In this document: positions 10,917 through 20,196 of the stretch, piece by piece | How positions within the stretch are numbered: the first letter of the stretch is position 1 | Layout of the letters: each line of letters begins with the position of its first letter | NCBI GenBank assembly: GCA_963786625.1 | Contig: CAWAZS010000014.1 | Span: forward strand, 1-64,000 | DNA: 64,000 nt | Source: CAIWHR01 sp963786625 | GTDB taxonomy: Bacteria; Pseudomonadota; Gammaproteobacteria; Burkholderiales; Casimicrobiaceae | Direction of reading: 5' to 3' | Translations under genes and position numbers: made by a program | Notes under the pieces: model-generated | Told to the model about the DNA's origin: nothing | Databases searched by the model: none | The model's input: only the letters and a program-made list of their open reading frames with translations

Positions 10917-11141
10917 GGGCCGGGAGAGCGCGGCAGTGGAGAAAAATGCCACACCGGCGAGATTCCGGCGTCAGGAAGGCTAGTCGGGCGTGACGTCACC
11001 TGCCCCCGCCGCTATACAACCCGCGCACGGGGTGGGAATAGCGATTTCCGGCCTTGCGGGGCGCCCGGTATGACCGTCACTTAGGGTGGCACCGACGTTG
11101 CCGATTCGCAGTTTTGACTTACGAGCGGACCTGACCAGCCG

Positions 11142-11769
11142 ATGCCGATAACGATACTCGATCTCATCCTGCTCGCGGTGATGCTGATCTCCGGCCTGCT
11201 CGCGCTGGTGCGCGGTTTCATGCGGGAGATTCTCTCGATCGCGGCATGGGGCGCCGCGGCGCTGGTCACGCTCTATGCGTTCGGCAAGCTGCTGCCGACC
11301 GCGAAAACCTATATCCAGAACGAGACCATCGCCAGCGTCGTCGGTGGTCGCCGGCGTGTTCATCGGCACCCTGATCGTGGTTTCCATCGTCACGGTGCGA
11401 ATCTCCGACATGATCCTGGATTCCCGGATCGGGGCGCTGGATCGCACGCTCGGATTCCTGTTCGGGCTGGCGCGGGGGCTCTTGATCCTGGTCGTCGCCT
11501 ATCAGTTCTTCATCTGGCTGGTTCCGGACAAGCAGCGGCCGGACTGGGTCACCGCGGCGAAGTCCCGGACCGTGCTGGATGGAACCGGCCAATGGCTGAT
11601 GTCGCTCTTGCCGGATGACCCCGAGAACACCATCTTGAAGAGATTCAAGAAGAATAAACCAGACGATGAGCAGACTGACGCGGAGCCGGTGACGCCGGCC
11701 CCGGCCGACGGCTATAGCAAGGCTGCCCGCGACGGCTTGAAAAAGCAGATCGACAAGGTCGGGCGTTGA
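11142..11769 (+). CDS. cvpA: CvpA family membrane protein, single frameshift
   Basis: Colicin V production protein family: four membrane helices (for example LDLILLAVMLISGLLALVRGF and GLLILVVAYQFFIWLV) and a charged C-terminal tail. The frame changes near the GG at 11343-11344; removing one G joins IASVV to VVAGVFIGTLIVV and restores about 208 residues. It lies immediately upstream of purF, the classical cvpA-purF arrangement also found in E. coli. The purF start is 24 bases after its stop. Confidence 0.88.
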
Positions 11770-11792
11770 TACCAGGCCAACAGAGAGGCGCG

Positions 11793-13334
11793 ATGGACGA
11801 GATGAAAAACCCTTCCGATCCCGCTGACCACCTTGACCTGAACCCCACCGCGATCGAGAAACTCGACGCTGCGGCGATCGAGCTGCAGGACGATCTGGAA
11901 GGCGACACGCTACGCGAGGAATGCGGCGTGTTCGGCATCTTCGGCCACCCGGAAGCCGCCGCCATCACCGCGCTCGGGCTGCACGCCCTGCAGCATCGCG
12001 GCCAGGAAGCCGCCGGCATCGTCTCCTTCGACGGCTCCCGCTTTCACTCGGAGCGACGGCTCGGCCTGGTCGGCGACACCTTCTCCCGCCGCGAGGTGAT
12101 CGAGCGCCTCCCCGGCAGCCTCGCCGTCGGCCATGTGCGCTACTCCACCACCGGCGCCACCATCCTGCGCAACGTGCAGCCGCTGTTCGCCGAACTCAAT
12201 GCCGGCGGTTTCGCGGTCGGCCACAACGGCAACCTCACCAACGGGCTGAGCCTGCGCCGCGAACTGGTGCGCAACGGCGCCATGATGCAATCCACCACCG
12301 ACACCGAAGTGATCCTGCACCTGGTGGCGCAGTCGAAGCGCGGCCGCTTCATCGACCGCTTCATCGAGAGCTTGCGCGCCATCGAGGGCGCCTATTCGCT
12401 GGTGTCGATGACCAACAAGAAACTGATCGGCGCCCGCGATCCCCTCGGCATTCGCCCGCTGGTGCTGGGCGAACTCGACGGCTGCCCGATCCTGGCGTCG
12501 GAGACCTGCGCGCTCGACATGATCGGCGCCAAATACGTCCGCGACATCGAGCCCGGCGAGATCATCGTGTTCGACGAGCAAGGCGCGCAAAGCCACAAGC
12601 CGTTTCCGCCGAAGCCGCCGCGGCCCTGCATCTTCGAATACATCTACTTCTCGCGGCCGGATTCCATCGTCGGCGGCCGCTCGGTCTACGACGTCCGCAA
12701 GGCCTTTGGCGCGCAACTGGCGCGAGAAAGTCATGTCGAGGTCGACGTCGTGGTGCCGGTGCCGGATTCCGGCGTGCCCGCCGCGGTCGGCTACAGCCAG
12801 CATTCCGGCGTGCCGTTCGAACTCGGCATCATCCGCAACCATTATGTCGGCCGCACCTTCATCCAGCCGACCCAGAGCGTGCGCGAACTCGGCGTCCGCA
12901 TGAAGCATTCGGCCAACCGCGCCGCGATCGAGGGCAAGCGCATCATCCTGATCGACAATTCGCTGGTGCGCGGCACCACCTCGAAAAAGATCGTGCGCAT
13001 GATGCGCGACGCCGGCGCCCGCGAGGTCCACTTCCGCCTCGCCTCGCCGCCGATCCTGTACCCCGACTATTACGGCATCGACCTGCCGGACCGCGGCGGC
13101 CTGCTGGCAGCCACCCATTCGCTGGAAGAGATGCGCGAAGCCATCGGCGCGGACTCGCTGGCGTTCCTGTCGATCGACGGCATGTACCGCGCCATGGGCG
13201 AGCCCGGCCGCGATCCCGCCAATCCGAAATTCGCCGACCACTGCTTTACCGGCGTCTACCCCACCCACCTCACCGACCAGACCCAGGTCGAGCCGCAGCC
13301 GCGGCAATTGTCGTTGCTGGCGGAGGCGAGCTAG
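11793..13334 (+). CDS. purF: amidophosphoribosyltransferase PurF, 513 aa
   Basis: First committed step of purine synthesis: PRPP plus glutamine gives 5-phosphoribosylamine. The N-terminal nucleophile cysteine is C44 in REECGVFGIFG, so the first 43 residues form a propeptide. The class II glutamine amidotransferase domain is followed by the phosphoribosyltransferase domain with VVPVPDSGVPAA and the PRPP loop ILIDNSLVRGTTSKK. ATG 11793 has a GAGAGG site. A TTG-initiated longer frame from 11766 is less likely. Confidence 0.96.
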   Translation: MDEMKNPSDPADHLDLNPTAIEKLDAAAIELQDDLEGDTLREECGVFGIFGHPEAAAITALGLHALQHRGQEAAGIVSFDGSRFHSERRLGLVGDTFSRREVIERLPGSLAVGHVRYSTTGATILRNVQPLFAELNAGGFAVGHNGNLTNGLSLRRELVRNGAMMQSTTDTEVILHLVAQSKRGRFIDRFIESLRAIEGAYSLVSMTNKKLIGARDPLGIRPLVLGELDGCPILASETCALDMIGAKYVRDIEPGEIIVFDEQGAQSHKPFPPKPPRPCIFEYIYFSRPDSIVGGRSVYDVRKAFGAQLARESHVEVDVVVPVPDSGVPAAVGYSQHSGVPFELGIIRNHYVGRTFIQPTQSVRELGVRMKHSANRAAIEGKRIILIDNSLVRGTTSKKIVRMMRDAGAREVHFRLASPPILYPDYYGIDLPDRGGLLAATHSLEEMREAIGADSLAFLSIDGMYRAMGEPGRDPANPKFADHCFTGVYPTHLTDQTQVEPQPRQLSLLAEAS

Positions 13335-13354
13335 CGATCGGGCCGCGATGACCG

Positions 13355-13543
13355 AGATGTCGTCCCTTGCGACACGCAGGGACCCATAGCCACCGGCCTT
13401 CGGTGTTGCCTGACGACCGCTAGGATCGCAGCAACTCACCTGTCCCGCCTCATAACCGTCACGGCGTATGGGTCCCCGCGTTCGCGTGTAAAACCCAGCC
13501 GCAACGACGTGGATGCCCGGGACAAGCCCGGGCATGACAGAGA
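13355..13543. repeat. palindromic intergenic repeat region after purF
   Basis: Contains several short dyads of the 'tgggtcccc' type (cgtatgggtccccgcgttcgcg near 13465) and a perfect 9-bp hairpin, ATGCCCGGG at 13513-13521 and CCCGGGCAT at 13527-13535, with loop ACAAG. The same style of element recurs at 34944, 35658, 36404 and 37867. The last hairpin could end purF transcription, although no T run follows. Confidence 0.6.
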
Positions 13544-13552
13544 GTTTCTTCC

Positions 13553-14294
13553 ATGACACTTCCCCTTTCCTCCCGCATCGCTCTCGTCACCGGCGCCTCG
13601 CGCGGCATCGGCTATGCCACCGCGCGCGCGCTGGCAAAAGCCGGCGCGCATGTGATCGCGGTGGCGCGAACGCAAGGCGGCCTCGAAGAACTCGACGATG
13701 AAATCCGCAAGGACGGCGGCAGCCGCGACGCTGGTGCCGCTCAATCTCACGGACTCCGACGGCATCGTCCGGCTCGCTGCTGCGCTGCATGAACGCCATG
13801 GCAAGCTCGACATTCTCGTCGGCAATGCCGGGGTCGCCGGCCCCTCCTCGCCGCTCGGCCATATCGAGCTGAAGTCGTGGAACGACGTGATGGCGATCAA
13901 CGTGTCGGCCAACTTCCAGCTGATCCGCTGCATGGAGCCGCTGCTGCGGCAGTCCGACGCCGGCCGCGCGGTGTTCATCACCTCGGCCGCGGCGAGCCAG
14001 GCCAATGCCTATCTCGGCCCCTATGCCGCCTCGAAGGCGGCGCTGGAGACGCTGGCGCGGGCCTGGGCGCACGAAACCGCCAGCACGCCGCTGCGCGTCA
14101 ACCTGTTCAATCCCGGCCCGACACGGACCCGGATGCGCGCGATCGTGTTTCCCGGCGAAGACCCGTTGACGCTGGAGACGCCCGACCAGGTCGCCGAATT
14201 GATCCTGCCGATGTGCGCGCCGGCCTGGACCGAGACCGGCAAGCTGTATGACTACCCGACCCGCACGCTGCAGAGTTTTCGCGCGCCGGGTTGA
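13553..14294 (+). CDS. short-chain dehydrogenase/reductase, single frameshift
   Basis: NAD(P)-dependent oxidoreductase of the classical SDR family. The Rossmann glycine motif is TGASRGIG near the N-terminus, the NAG motif is in LVGNAGVAG, and the catalytic Tyr-Lys pair is in YAASK. The N-terminal part is in one frame and the rest in another. Dropping one C of the CC at 13723-13724 joins DGGS to ATLVPLNLTDSD and gives about 247 residues, normal for the family. Substrate unknown. Confidence 0.85.
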
Positions 14295-14311
14295 GCACCG
14301 GCGCGTTCGGC

Positions 14312-14815
14312 TCAGTCGCACAGCTCGTATTTGGACGTCACGCATTTTTGCGCCTTGGCGCGCGCATCGGTGAGCTGCTGCGGCGTCATCCCCTTCTCGA
14401 GGGAAACCAGTTCCTTCTTGGCCTCGGCGTTGCCTTCCTTGGCCGATGCCTCGTACCAGATGTAGGCATTGACGACGTCGGCCAATTCTCCGCCTTCAGC
14501 CTTGGCGTACAGGCTGCCCAGCATCAGCTGGGCGTCGGCATTGCCTTGCTTGGCGGCGAGCCGGCTCCACTTCTTCGCTTCCTTCTGGTCCTTGGTCATG
14601 CCGAGGCCCATCCGGTGCATCAACGCGATCTGGTATTGCGCCAGCGCATTGCCCTTCTCCGCCAGCGGCTTGAACAGTTTGGCAGCCGCCGCATATTGCT
14701 TCTTCGCAAAGGCCTTGGTCGCCTCGTCCCAGCTCGCATTCGCCGCCGGGCTATTGGCCGTCAGCCCGAACAACAGGATCGCTACGGCCAATCCGGAAAA
14801 CCTGAAAATTCCCAC
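14312..14815 (-). CDS. secreted Sel1-repeat protein, 167 aa
   Basis: The signal peptide (VGIFRFSGLAVAILLFGL, cleaved after about SPAANA) is followed by Sel1-like TPR repeats of about 36 residues, such as GNALAQYQIALMHRMGLG and GNADAQLMLGSLYAKAEG. It ends with a Cys pair (KCVTSKYELC). GTG 14815 is chosen because it places the signal peptide at the N-terminus; the frame is open to 14959. Such proteins act as periplasmic protein-protein interaction modules. The partner is unknown. Confidence 0.8.
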   Translation of the reverse strand: MGIFRFSGLAVAILLFGLTANSPAANASWDEATKAFAKKQYAAAAKLFKPLAEKGNALAQYQIALMHRMGLGMTKDQKEAKKWSRLAAKQGNADAQLMLGSLYAKAEGGELADVVNAYIWYEASAKEGNAEAKKELVSLEKGMTPQQLTDARAKAQKCVTSKYELCD

Positions 14816-15014
14816 GAGTACCCCCCAAAATTGATCTTGCTTGGATTGATAATGGTTCCAACCTAGCTCAGGAACCCGCCAGCGACAATTACCTGCCGCC
14901 GACTGAATCCGCACCGCTCCCAGCGCCGATGGCGAGAACACCGTGCGAACTTGCTTCAAACTGACCCGGACGCGCTACGATAGGTGCATTGCCGCGCGGC
15001 GCCGGACGTACTAA

Positions 15015-15052
15015 CGGGAGCCCTGGCGAGGCTCCGAAAAGAGAGCCTCCCG
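15015..15052 (+). other. leader hairpin before the solute-binding protein gene
   Basis: GAGGCTC at 15028-15034 pairs with GAGCCTC at 15043-15049 around the loop CGAAAAGA. Outer bases cgggag/ctcccg offer an alternative pairing. The hairpin ends 16 bases before the TGGAGG ribosome-binding site at 15065, so it lies in the mRNA leader. It may affect mRNA stability or initiation. I do not match it to a known riboswitch. Confidence 0.35.
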
Positions 15053-15076
15053 GGTGTTAACCTCTGGAGGAATTCA

Positions 15077-16306
15077 ATGAAGAAGAAAACGCTCGCGCTG
15101 GGCACCACCGCGCTCATCGCGTTCGCCGCGCTGGGCCTTGCCACGCCGGCTTTCGCCCAGGACAAGACGGTCAAGATCGGCGTGTTGAACGACATGTCGA
15201 GCCTTTATGCCGACATCGGCGGCCCCAATTCGGTGGTCGCGATCAAGATGGCGGTCGAGGATTCCGGCCTCCTCAAGAAGGGCTGGAAGATCGACGTCGT
15301 CAGCGGCGATCACCAGAACAAGCCCGACGTCGGCGTCAACATCGCGCGGCAGTGGCTGGACAGCGACAAGGTCGATGCGATCGCCGATACGCCGAACTCC
15401 GGCGTGGCGCTGGCGGTGAGCAACCTCGTCAAGGAAAAGAACGCGGTGCTGCTCAATTCCGGTGCCGCCTCCGCCGATCTCACCGGCAAGGCCTGCACGC
15501 CGAACACGATCTCCTACACCTACGACACCTACATGCTCGCCAACGGCACCGGCAAGGCGCTGACCAAGGCGGGCGGCGACAGCTGGTTCTTCCTGACCGC
15601 CGATTACGCCTTCGGCCACGCTCTGGAGCGCGATACGTCCGCGGTCGTGACCGCCAATGGCGGCAAGGTGCTCGGCGGCGTCAAGCATCCGATCAACACC
15701 TCGGACTTCTCGTCGTTCCTGCTGCAGGCGCAGGCCTCGAAGTCGAAGGTGGTCGGCCTTGCCAACGCCGGCGGCGACACCACCAACGCGATCAAGCAGG
15801 CGGCCGAGTTCGGCATCGTGGCGGGCGGCCAGAAGCTCGCGGCACTGCTGCTCTTCATCAACGACGTGCATTCGCTGGGCCTGAAGACGGCGCAGGGCCT
15901 GACGTTCACGGAATCCTTTTACTGGGACATGAACGACCAGACGCGCGCCTTTTCGAAGCGGTTCGCCGCACTGGCCAGCAAGAACGCGATGCCGTCGATG
16001 ACCCAGGCCGGCGCCTACGCCATGGTGCTGCACTATCTCAAGGCGATGGAAGCGCTCGGCGGCAATCCGAAAGACGGCGCCAAGGTCGTCGCCAAGATGA
16101 AGGAACTGCCGACCGACGATCCCCTGTTCGGCAAGGGCCCGCTGCGCGCCGACGGACGCCGCATCATTCCGGCCTATCTGTTCGAGGTGAAGAAGCCCGA
16201 GGAGTCGAAATACCCGTGGGACTACTACAAGCAGATCGCCACGATCTCGCCGGAAGACGCGGCCAAGCCGCTGTCGGCGAGCGAGTGTCCGCTGGTGAAG
16301 AAGTAA
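15077..16306 (+). CDS. ABC transporter substrate-binding protein (branched-chain amino-acid type), 409 aa
   Basis: Periplasmic type I binding protein. The signal peptide MKKKTLALGTTALIAF runs to a cleavage after AFA (residue about 26). The mature part begins QDKTVKIGVLNDM and ends CPLVKK. TGGAGG at 15065-15070 sets the start. It has no permease or ATPase genes beside it, so it is an orphan. It is clearly paralogous to the binding proteins at 43877 and 49571 (shared SGDHQNKPDVGVNIARQW-like and FGHALERDTSA motifs). Ligand unknown. Confidence 0.93.
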   Translation: MKKKTLALGTTALIAFAALGLATPAFAQDKTVKIGVLNDMSSLYADIGGPNSVVAIKMAVEDSGLLKKGWKIDVVSGDHQNKPDVGVNIARQWLDSDKVDAIADTPNSGVALAVSNLVKEKNAVLLNSGAASADLTGKACTPNTISYTYDTYMLANGTGKALTKAGGDSWFFLTADYAFGHALERDTSAVVTANGGKVLGGVKHPINTSDFSSFLLQAQASKSKVVGLANAGGDTTNAIKQAAEFGIVAGGQKLAALLLFINDVHSLGLKTAQGLTFTESFYWDMNDQTRAFSKRFAALASKNAMPSMTQAGAYAMVLHYLKAMEALGGNPKDGAKVVAKMKELPTDDPLFGKGPLRADGRRIIPAYLFEVKKPEESKYPWDYYKQIATISPEDAAKPLSASECPLVKK

Positions 16307-16318
16307 AGAGAAACGCGG

Positions 16319-16346
16319 CCGGCCGGACCTGCAAGGGTCCGGCCGG
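16319..16346 (+). terminator. strong hairpin after the solute-binding protein gene
   Basis: CCGGCCGGACC at 16319-16329 pairs perfectly with GGTCCGGCCGG at 16336-16346 around TGCAAG, 13 bases after the stop codon at 16306. The stem is very GC-rich but lacks a clear T run, so it may act as an mRNA 3' end rather than a textbook intrinsic terminator. Confidence 0.5.
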
Positions 16347-16419
16347 CGGCGAATTCAACTGAAGGAGTCGGCGGACCCGAACCCGGGGCGCCGCCCGGTC
16401 TATCGCCGGTCCGGCGAGT

Positions 16420-16698
16420 CGGAGCCGTTCCACTTGCTCCAGGGAGCGCTGGCGAGCGTTCTGAAAGTCGGTCGTCAGCGGACGGCGGGTTTGCCGCTCA
16501 TAGGCCGCGATGATCCGTTCGGAATCCCTGATCTTGCGTTTCAGTTCGGCGACCGTCTTTGTGCGTTTGAGCTGTTGTCTTCGAGCCGGCGATCTCGCCG
16601 AAATTATGCCGCGCGGTTTCGATCTGTTTCAGCGCCGCGCGGTGCTTCCTGATCTGCGCCCGATGCCACGCGATCTGGCTGTTGCTGTCTGCGACCAT
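16420..16698 (-). pseudogene. small coiled hypothetical protein, frameshifted
   Basis: From ATG 16698 the reading is MVADSNSQIAWHRAQIRKHR and onward to GEIAGS. It continues after a shift near 16560 as KTVAELKRKIRDSERIIAAYERQ. The helical Arg/Lys/Glu-rich pattern is typical of small coiled proteins of unknown function in this bacterial group (from memory, not searched). The end is uncertain because the frame then runs on without a stop. Confidence 0.5.
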
Positions 16699-16845
16699 GT
16701 CGGCCTCCTGAAGTCGGGATTCGAGCATAAGTGATTCGCGGGGATCCGGCAGGATGTCCCCTTGGCGGGAACCCTACCGGACCCGGGCGGACAGATTGTT
16801 TTCGCCTCATAGAACCCCGTATACAGCGGCCGCCGCCGCTAATGG

Positions 16846-17310
16846 CGAAGACCGCGCAGACGAAGGCCGCCTGCCAGCCGACGATGATCGAGCATGCCGC
16901 CGAGCAGCGGCGAAACCCAGCGCGGCCGCCGTCGCACGGAGATCAGGCCATGACCTTCGGAGCACCGGCCATCGAACAGATCCGCGCGATGGCGCGCGAC
17001 AGCTCCGCTGCCGCGCAGCCCGGCAGCTGGTCGCCTGCCGCTCGAGCAGTGCCGCGAGATCGCCGCGAACGCCAGATCGTGCCGACGATGAAAATGAAAG
17101 CCCAACGAGAATACCGGCCGGCCGAACCGGTCCGACAACGGCCGACGACCAGCGCCGATGCGAGACTGGCGATAGACCGTGATCGCTGACGTAATCGCCG
17201 CGCCGCCGCAGCGTGCGCGGTCCAGGCAGCGACGGCAGAAAGATTGCGCTGTTGCGGTGCGGCAAGGCAACGTCCGCGATCGGGATTGACTATGCGCGCG
17301 CGCACCTAAA
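16846..17310 (-). pseudogene. degraded MFS drug transporter (Bcr/CflA-like)
   Basis: Pieces of a 12-helix MFS carrier appear in changing minus-strand frames. A start-like FLPSLPG comes first, then the motif-A loop LSDRFGRPVFSLGF, then AELSRAIAR and RDLFDG (the loop between helices 4 and 5), SPLLGGMLDH, and WQAAFVCAVFAI near 16850. The order matches the N-terminal half of Bcr/CflA-type carriers. There are many frameshifts and no C-terminal half, so this is a true relic rather than a single error. Confidence 0.55.
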
Positions 17311-17436
17311 CTGAGGTGCCTCGGCGGCCGGACCTTTAGTGATAGAGGATCAGCGGAGACGCAATGGCGGAGACAATCGCCAGAGACAGGATCGAATGCT
17401 TGCCACGACACCGAGTGCCAAGCAAGACTCAAGAAT

Positions 17437-18362
17437 ATGGTCGCCGACCCGCTGCAACGCGATGACGCCGCCATGCACGCTGGTCTTCAGGCTGTGGCCG
17501 CCACCGAAGAATGTCGTGACCTTCGATATCTCCAGTTCGCCGCGCTCCTCAAAATTCTGCAGCGTGCGACCGCTGACCGACAGGCCCTGCGCCGACCCGA
17601 TTTCGCCATAGCCGTCGAACCGGCCCACGGCGTAGCGAAGGCGCGCCGTCGGCGTCAGCAGGTAACCGTTGCCGATGGCATAGCCGAAGCCGTAGGCGAT
17701 CTCCGGGCTGAAGAACCAGCCATCGTAATTCGCGTCCGCCGACTCCCTGCCGCCCGCCGCGGCGTCGTTGAGCACCAGCCGCCTCGACCTGCTGGACGCC
17801 TTGCCGCCCTGCACCGTGACATCGAGGAACTGGGACGCCCATTCGAAGCGACTGTAAGCGCCGCCAAACACATAGTCGGTATCCACGCTCTGCGAGTTCA
17901 GGTCGACCGACAGTCCGCCGGCGCCACCGCCGATGAAGGCGCCGACCAGCCAGTTCGGCACGCACCTTGCGATCGATGCCGATCGCGGCCCCCCATGCCG
18001 TGGAGGTGGCGCGCAGCGTCGCACTGGTCTCATCCTGGATGCGCTGGCCGCCGAAGCTGGAGGCCCACACCGTGATCGGCGCAGGGTTGCCCAGCCGGAC
18101 TCCATTCCGGGAGTCTTGGTGAACAATCCGCCTTTGGGATCTCCGGCGCATAGGCCATCGCCATCATCGTGCCGTTCGCGGACGGCGCACGCCGTTGAGC
18201 CGGCCCTGCACCAGCGACGACACGCCGCCGGTGAAGTCCATCAGGCTGCGGTCGGTCTGCGCCAGCGCGGTCGGGTCAAGCGTCGCGAGCTGGTTACCGG
18301 CCTGCACCCCGCCGCGGCGAGCGCTGACGCAGCCGGCCTCGCTAGCGATTTGAAGGTCGCTG
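17437..18362 (-). pseudogene. autotransporter beta-barrel fragment
   Basis: C-terminal translocator of a type V autotransporter, read in at least three frames. Order: TDRSLMDFTGGVSSLVQGRLNG near 18250; PITVWASSFGGQRIQDET and ATSTAWGAAIGIDRKVR near 18050; NWLVGAFIGGGAGGLSVDL; YVFGGAYSRFEW; and finally VTTFFGGGHSLKTSVHGGV. The passenger domain and the last barrel strands with the terminal aromatic residue are missing, so it cannot insert in the outer membrane. Confidence 0.75.
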
Positions 18363-18374
18363 CAGTTCCACTTG

Positions 18375-18725
18375 CTACAGGAGCGTTGGCAGGGTGGATC
18401 GTGGTGAGAGGGCGACGTCCTGGTATAGGTGGACGATCTGCTCGGATTCCCGGATTTGCGTGAGGTCCGCCACGTCCTTTGTGTCTTGTCGGTCGCTGGC
18501 ACCGGCAGTGTCGGGATCAATCGCGGATCGGCAGACTTCCCTTCTGCGTTCGTCCCTGACGCGAATCCAGCTGCCGCTGTTGCGCAGTTCCGATCGCGCC
18601 AGCAGCAGATGCCGCGCCATTTCGTCGGCGGCGGCCGCCGCGCTGGTGGGATATTCGAACAGCATTCCGCCGGGATCGAGCACCACATAGCGATCGAAGA
18701 ACAGATCAAAGAAGAAACGCGGCAT
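18375..18725 (-). CDS. DUF6894-like small protein, 116 aa, altered C-terminus
   Basis: Begins MPRFFFDLFFDRYVVLDPGG and keeps the pattern of small DUF6894 proteins: an aromatic start, an Asp/Gly turn, then an Ala-rich helix AAAAADEMARHLL. The conserved part ends near SAIDPD. The last 40 residues look unrelated and may result from a frameshift. Its role is unknown. It is the only near-intact gene in the 16.3-18.7 kb graveyard. Confidence 0.55.
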   Translation of the reverse strand: MPRFFFDLFFDRYVVLDPGGMLFEYPTSAAAAADEMARHLLLARSELRNSGSWIRVRDERRREVCRSAIDPDTAGASDRQDTKDVADLTQIRESEQIVHLYQDVALSPRSTLPTLL

Positions 18726-18932
18726 GGACTATCCTGCTTTCCCGATGGCGAACTCGAGCAGGCAGCACACCGCGGCTCGTAGCGCGGAAGGTAGCGAGGG
18801 CATGCTCATAGCCGCGCGCAGCACGGCCGGCATCATCCGAACGCACGAGTTCAAGGCGCGTACACGGTGGTGTGATGCGTGGTGGCCCTGGCCACGTTCA
18901 GCGCTTCAGGGGCGCTGTCCGGTGTAACCTGC

Positions 18933-20196
18933 TCAGGCAGCCGTGACGTCGCCGCGTTTGCCCGCCAGCGTGCGCACCGCGATCACCAGCGCCAGCAGCA
19001 GCAGCGCCGATGCCAGCAGGAACGGCGCGCCCGGCAATTGCAGCGGGGCCTGCGCGCCGATGAAGTAGGCAAATGTCAGCGTGAACAGAAACGGCCCGAC
19101 CATCTGCGCCACGCTTTGCACGCTGGTGTTGGCGCCCTGCAGCTGGCCCTGCTGGTTCGGCGCGACCAGCTGCGTCATCAGCGACTGGATCGCCGCGCCC
19201 GACACGCCCCACAACGCCATCACGGGAATGCCGAGCCAGGACAGCGGACCGGTCGGCGCGAGCGCGAAGATCAGAAAGCCGGCGGCGCCGCTGCCGAGCC
19301 CCAGCATCAGCGCCTTCCGCTCGCCGAAACGCCGCACGATCGGCCCGATCGCGGCCCCCTGCACCACCATCGCGCAGACGCCGACCATGGCCAGCGTCAG
19401 GCCGACGGTGGTGGTGTCCCAGCCGTAACGATAGGTCGCGTAGAGCACGTAGGTGCTCGGCAACACCACATGCGCGGTCTGCGCGACGAAATTCACCACC
19501 GACAGTCCCGCGAGAACGCGATCGGAGCGCAGCAGATGCAGCGCGCCGATCGGATTGGCGCTCTTCCAGCGCAGCGGCGAGCGGCGTTCCGCTGGCAGCG
19601 ATTCCGGCAGGATCAAAAAGCCATACAACGTATTGGCAAAGCTCAAACCCGCCGCAACCCAGAACGGCAGCCGGGGATCGATGTCGCCGAGCAGGCCGCC
19701 GATCGCAGGTCCCAGGATGAAGCCGGCGCCGAACGCGACGCCGATCTTGCCGAACATCGCGGCGCGCCGCTCCGGCGCCGTCACATCGGCGATGTAGGCG
19801 AATGCCGTGGAAACGCTGGCCGAGGTGATGCCGGAGATCACCCGGCCGATGAACAGCCAAAGCAGCGACGGCGCCAGCGCCATCAGCACGTAATCGAGCG
19901 CCAGCCCGAAATTCGACAGCAGGATGACAGGCCGCCGGCCGAACCGGTCCGACAGCGCGCCGAGGATGGGCGAAAAGAAAAACTGCATCAGCGCCCAGGC
20001 GGTGCCGAACAGGCCGAAGTATGCGCGCCGCGGTCGCGGTGTCGTTGTCGACGAAGCTTTCCACCAGCTTGGGCAGGATCGGCATGATCAGGCCGAGCGC
20101 CAGCATGTCGAGCAGGATGGTGACGAAGATAAAGGCCACCGCGCCGCCGCGCGCCGCAGGCGCGGCGGCGGTATCGGCGGAATTCGCCTCGCTCAC
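18933..20196 (-). CDS. MFS transporter, TetA/DHA1 drug-efflux type, single frameshift
   Basis: Twelve-helix proton-coupled efflux carrier. The first helix (VAFIFVTILLDMLALGLIMPILPKL) is in the frame from ATG 20196. The rest, from LMQFFFSPILGALSDRFGRRPV (motif A) to the C-terminus, is in another frame after a shift near 20030. LGPAIGGLLG (motif C region) marks the drug-exporter subgroup. The ATG overlaps the der stop by four bases, so the two genes are translationally coupled. Substrate unknown. Confidence 0.85.

Noticed and set aside
16731..17189. plus-strand frames of about 150 codons
   Set aside because: They lie opposite the degraded MFS transporter and look like shadows.
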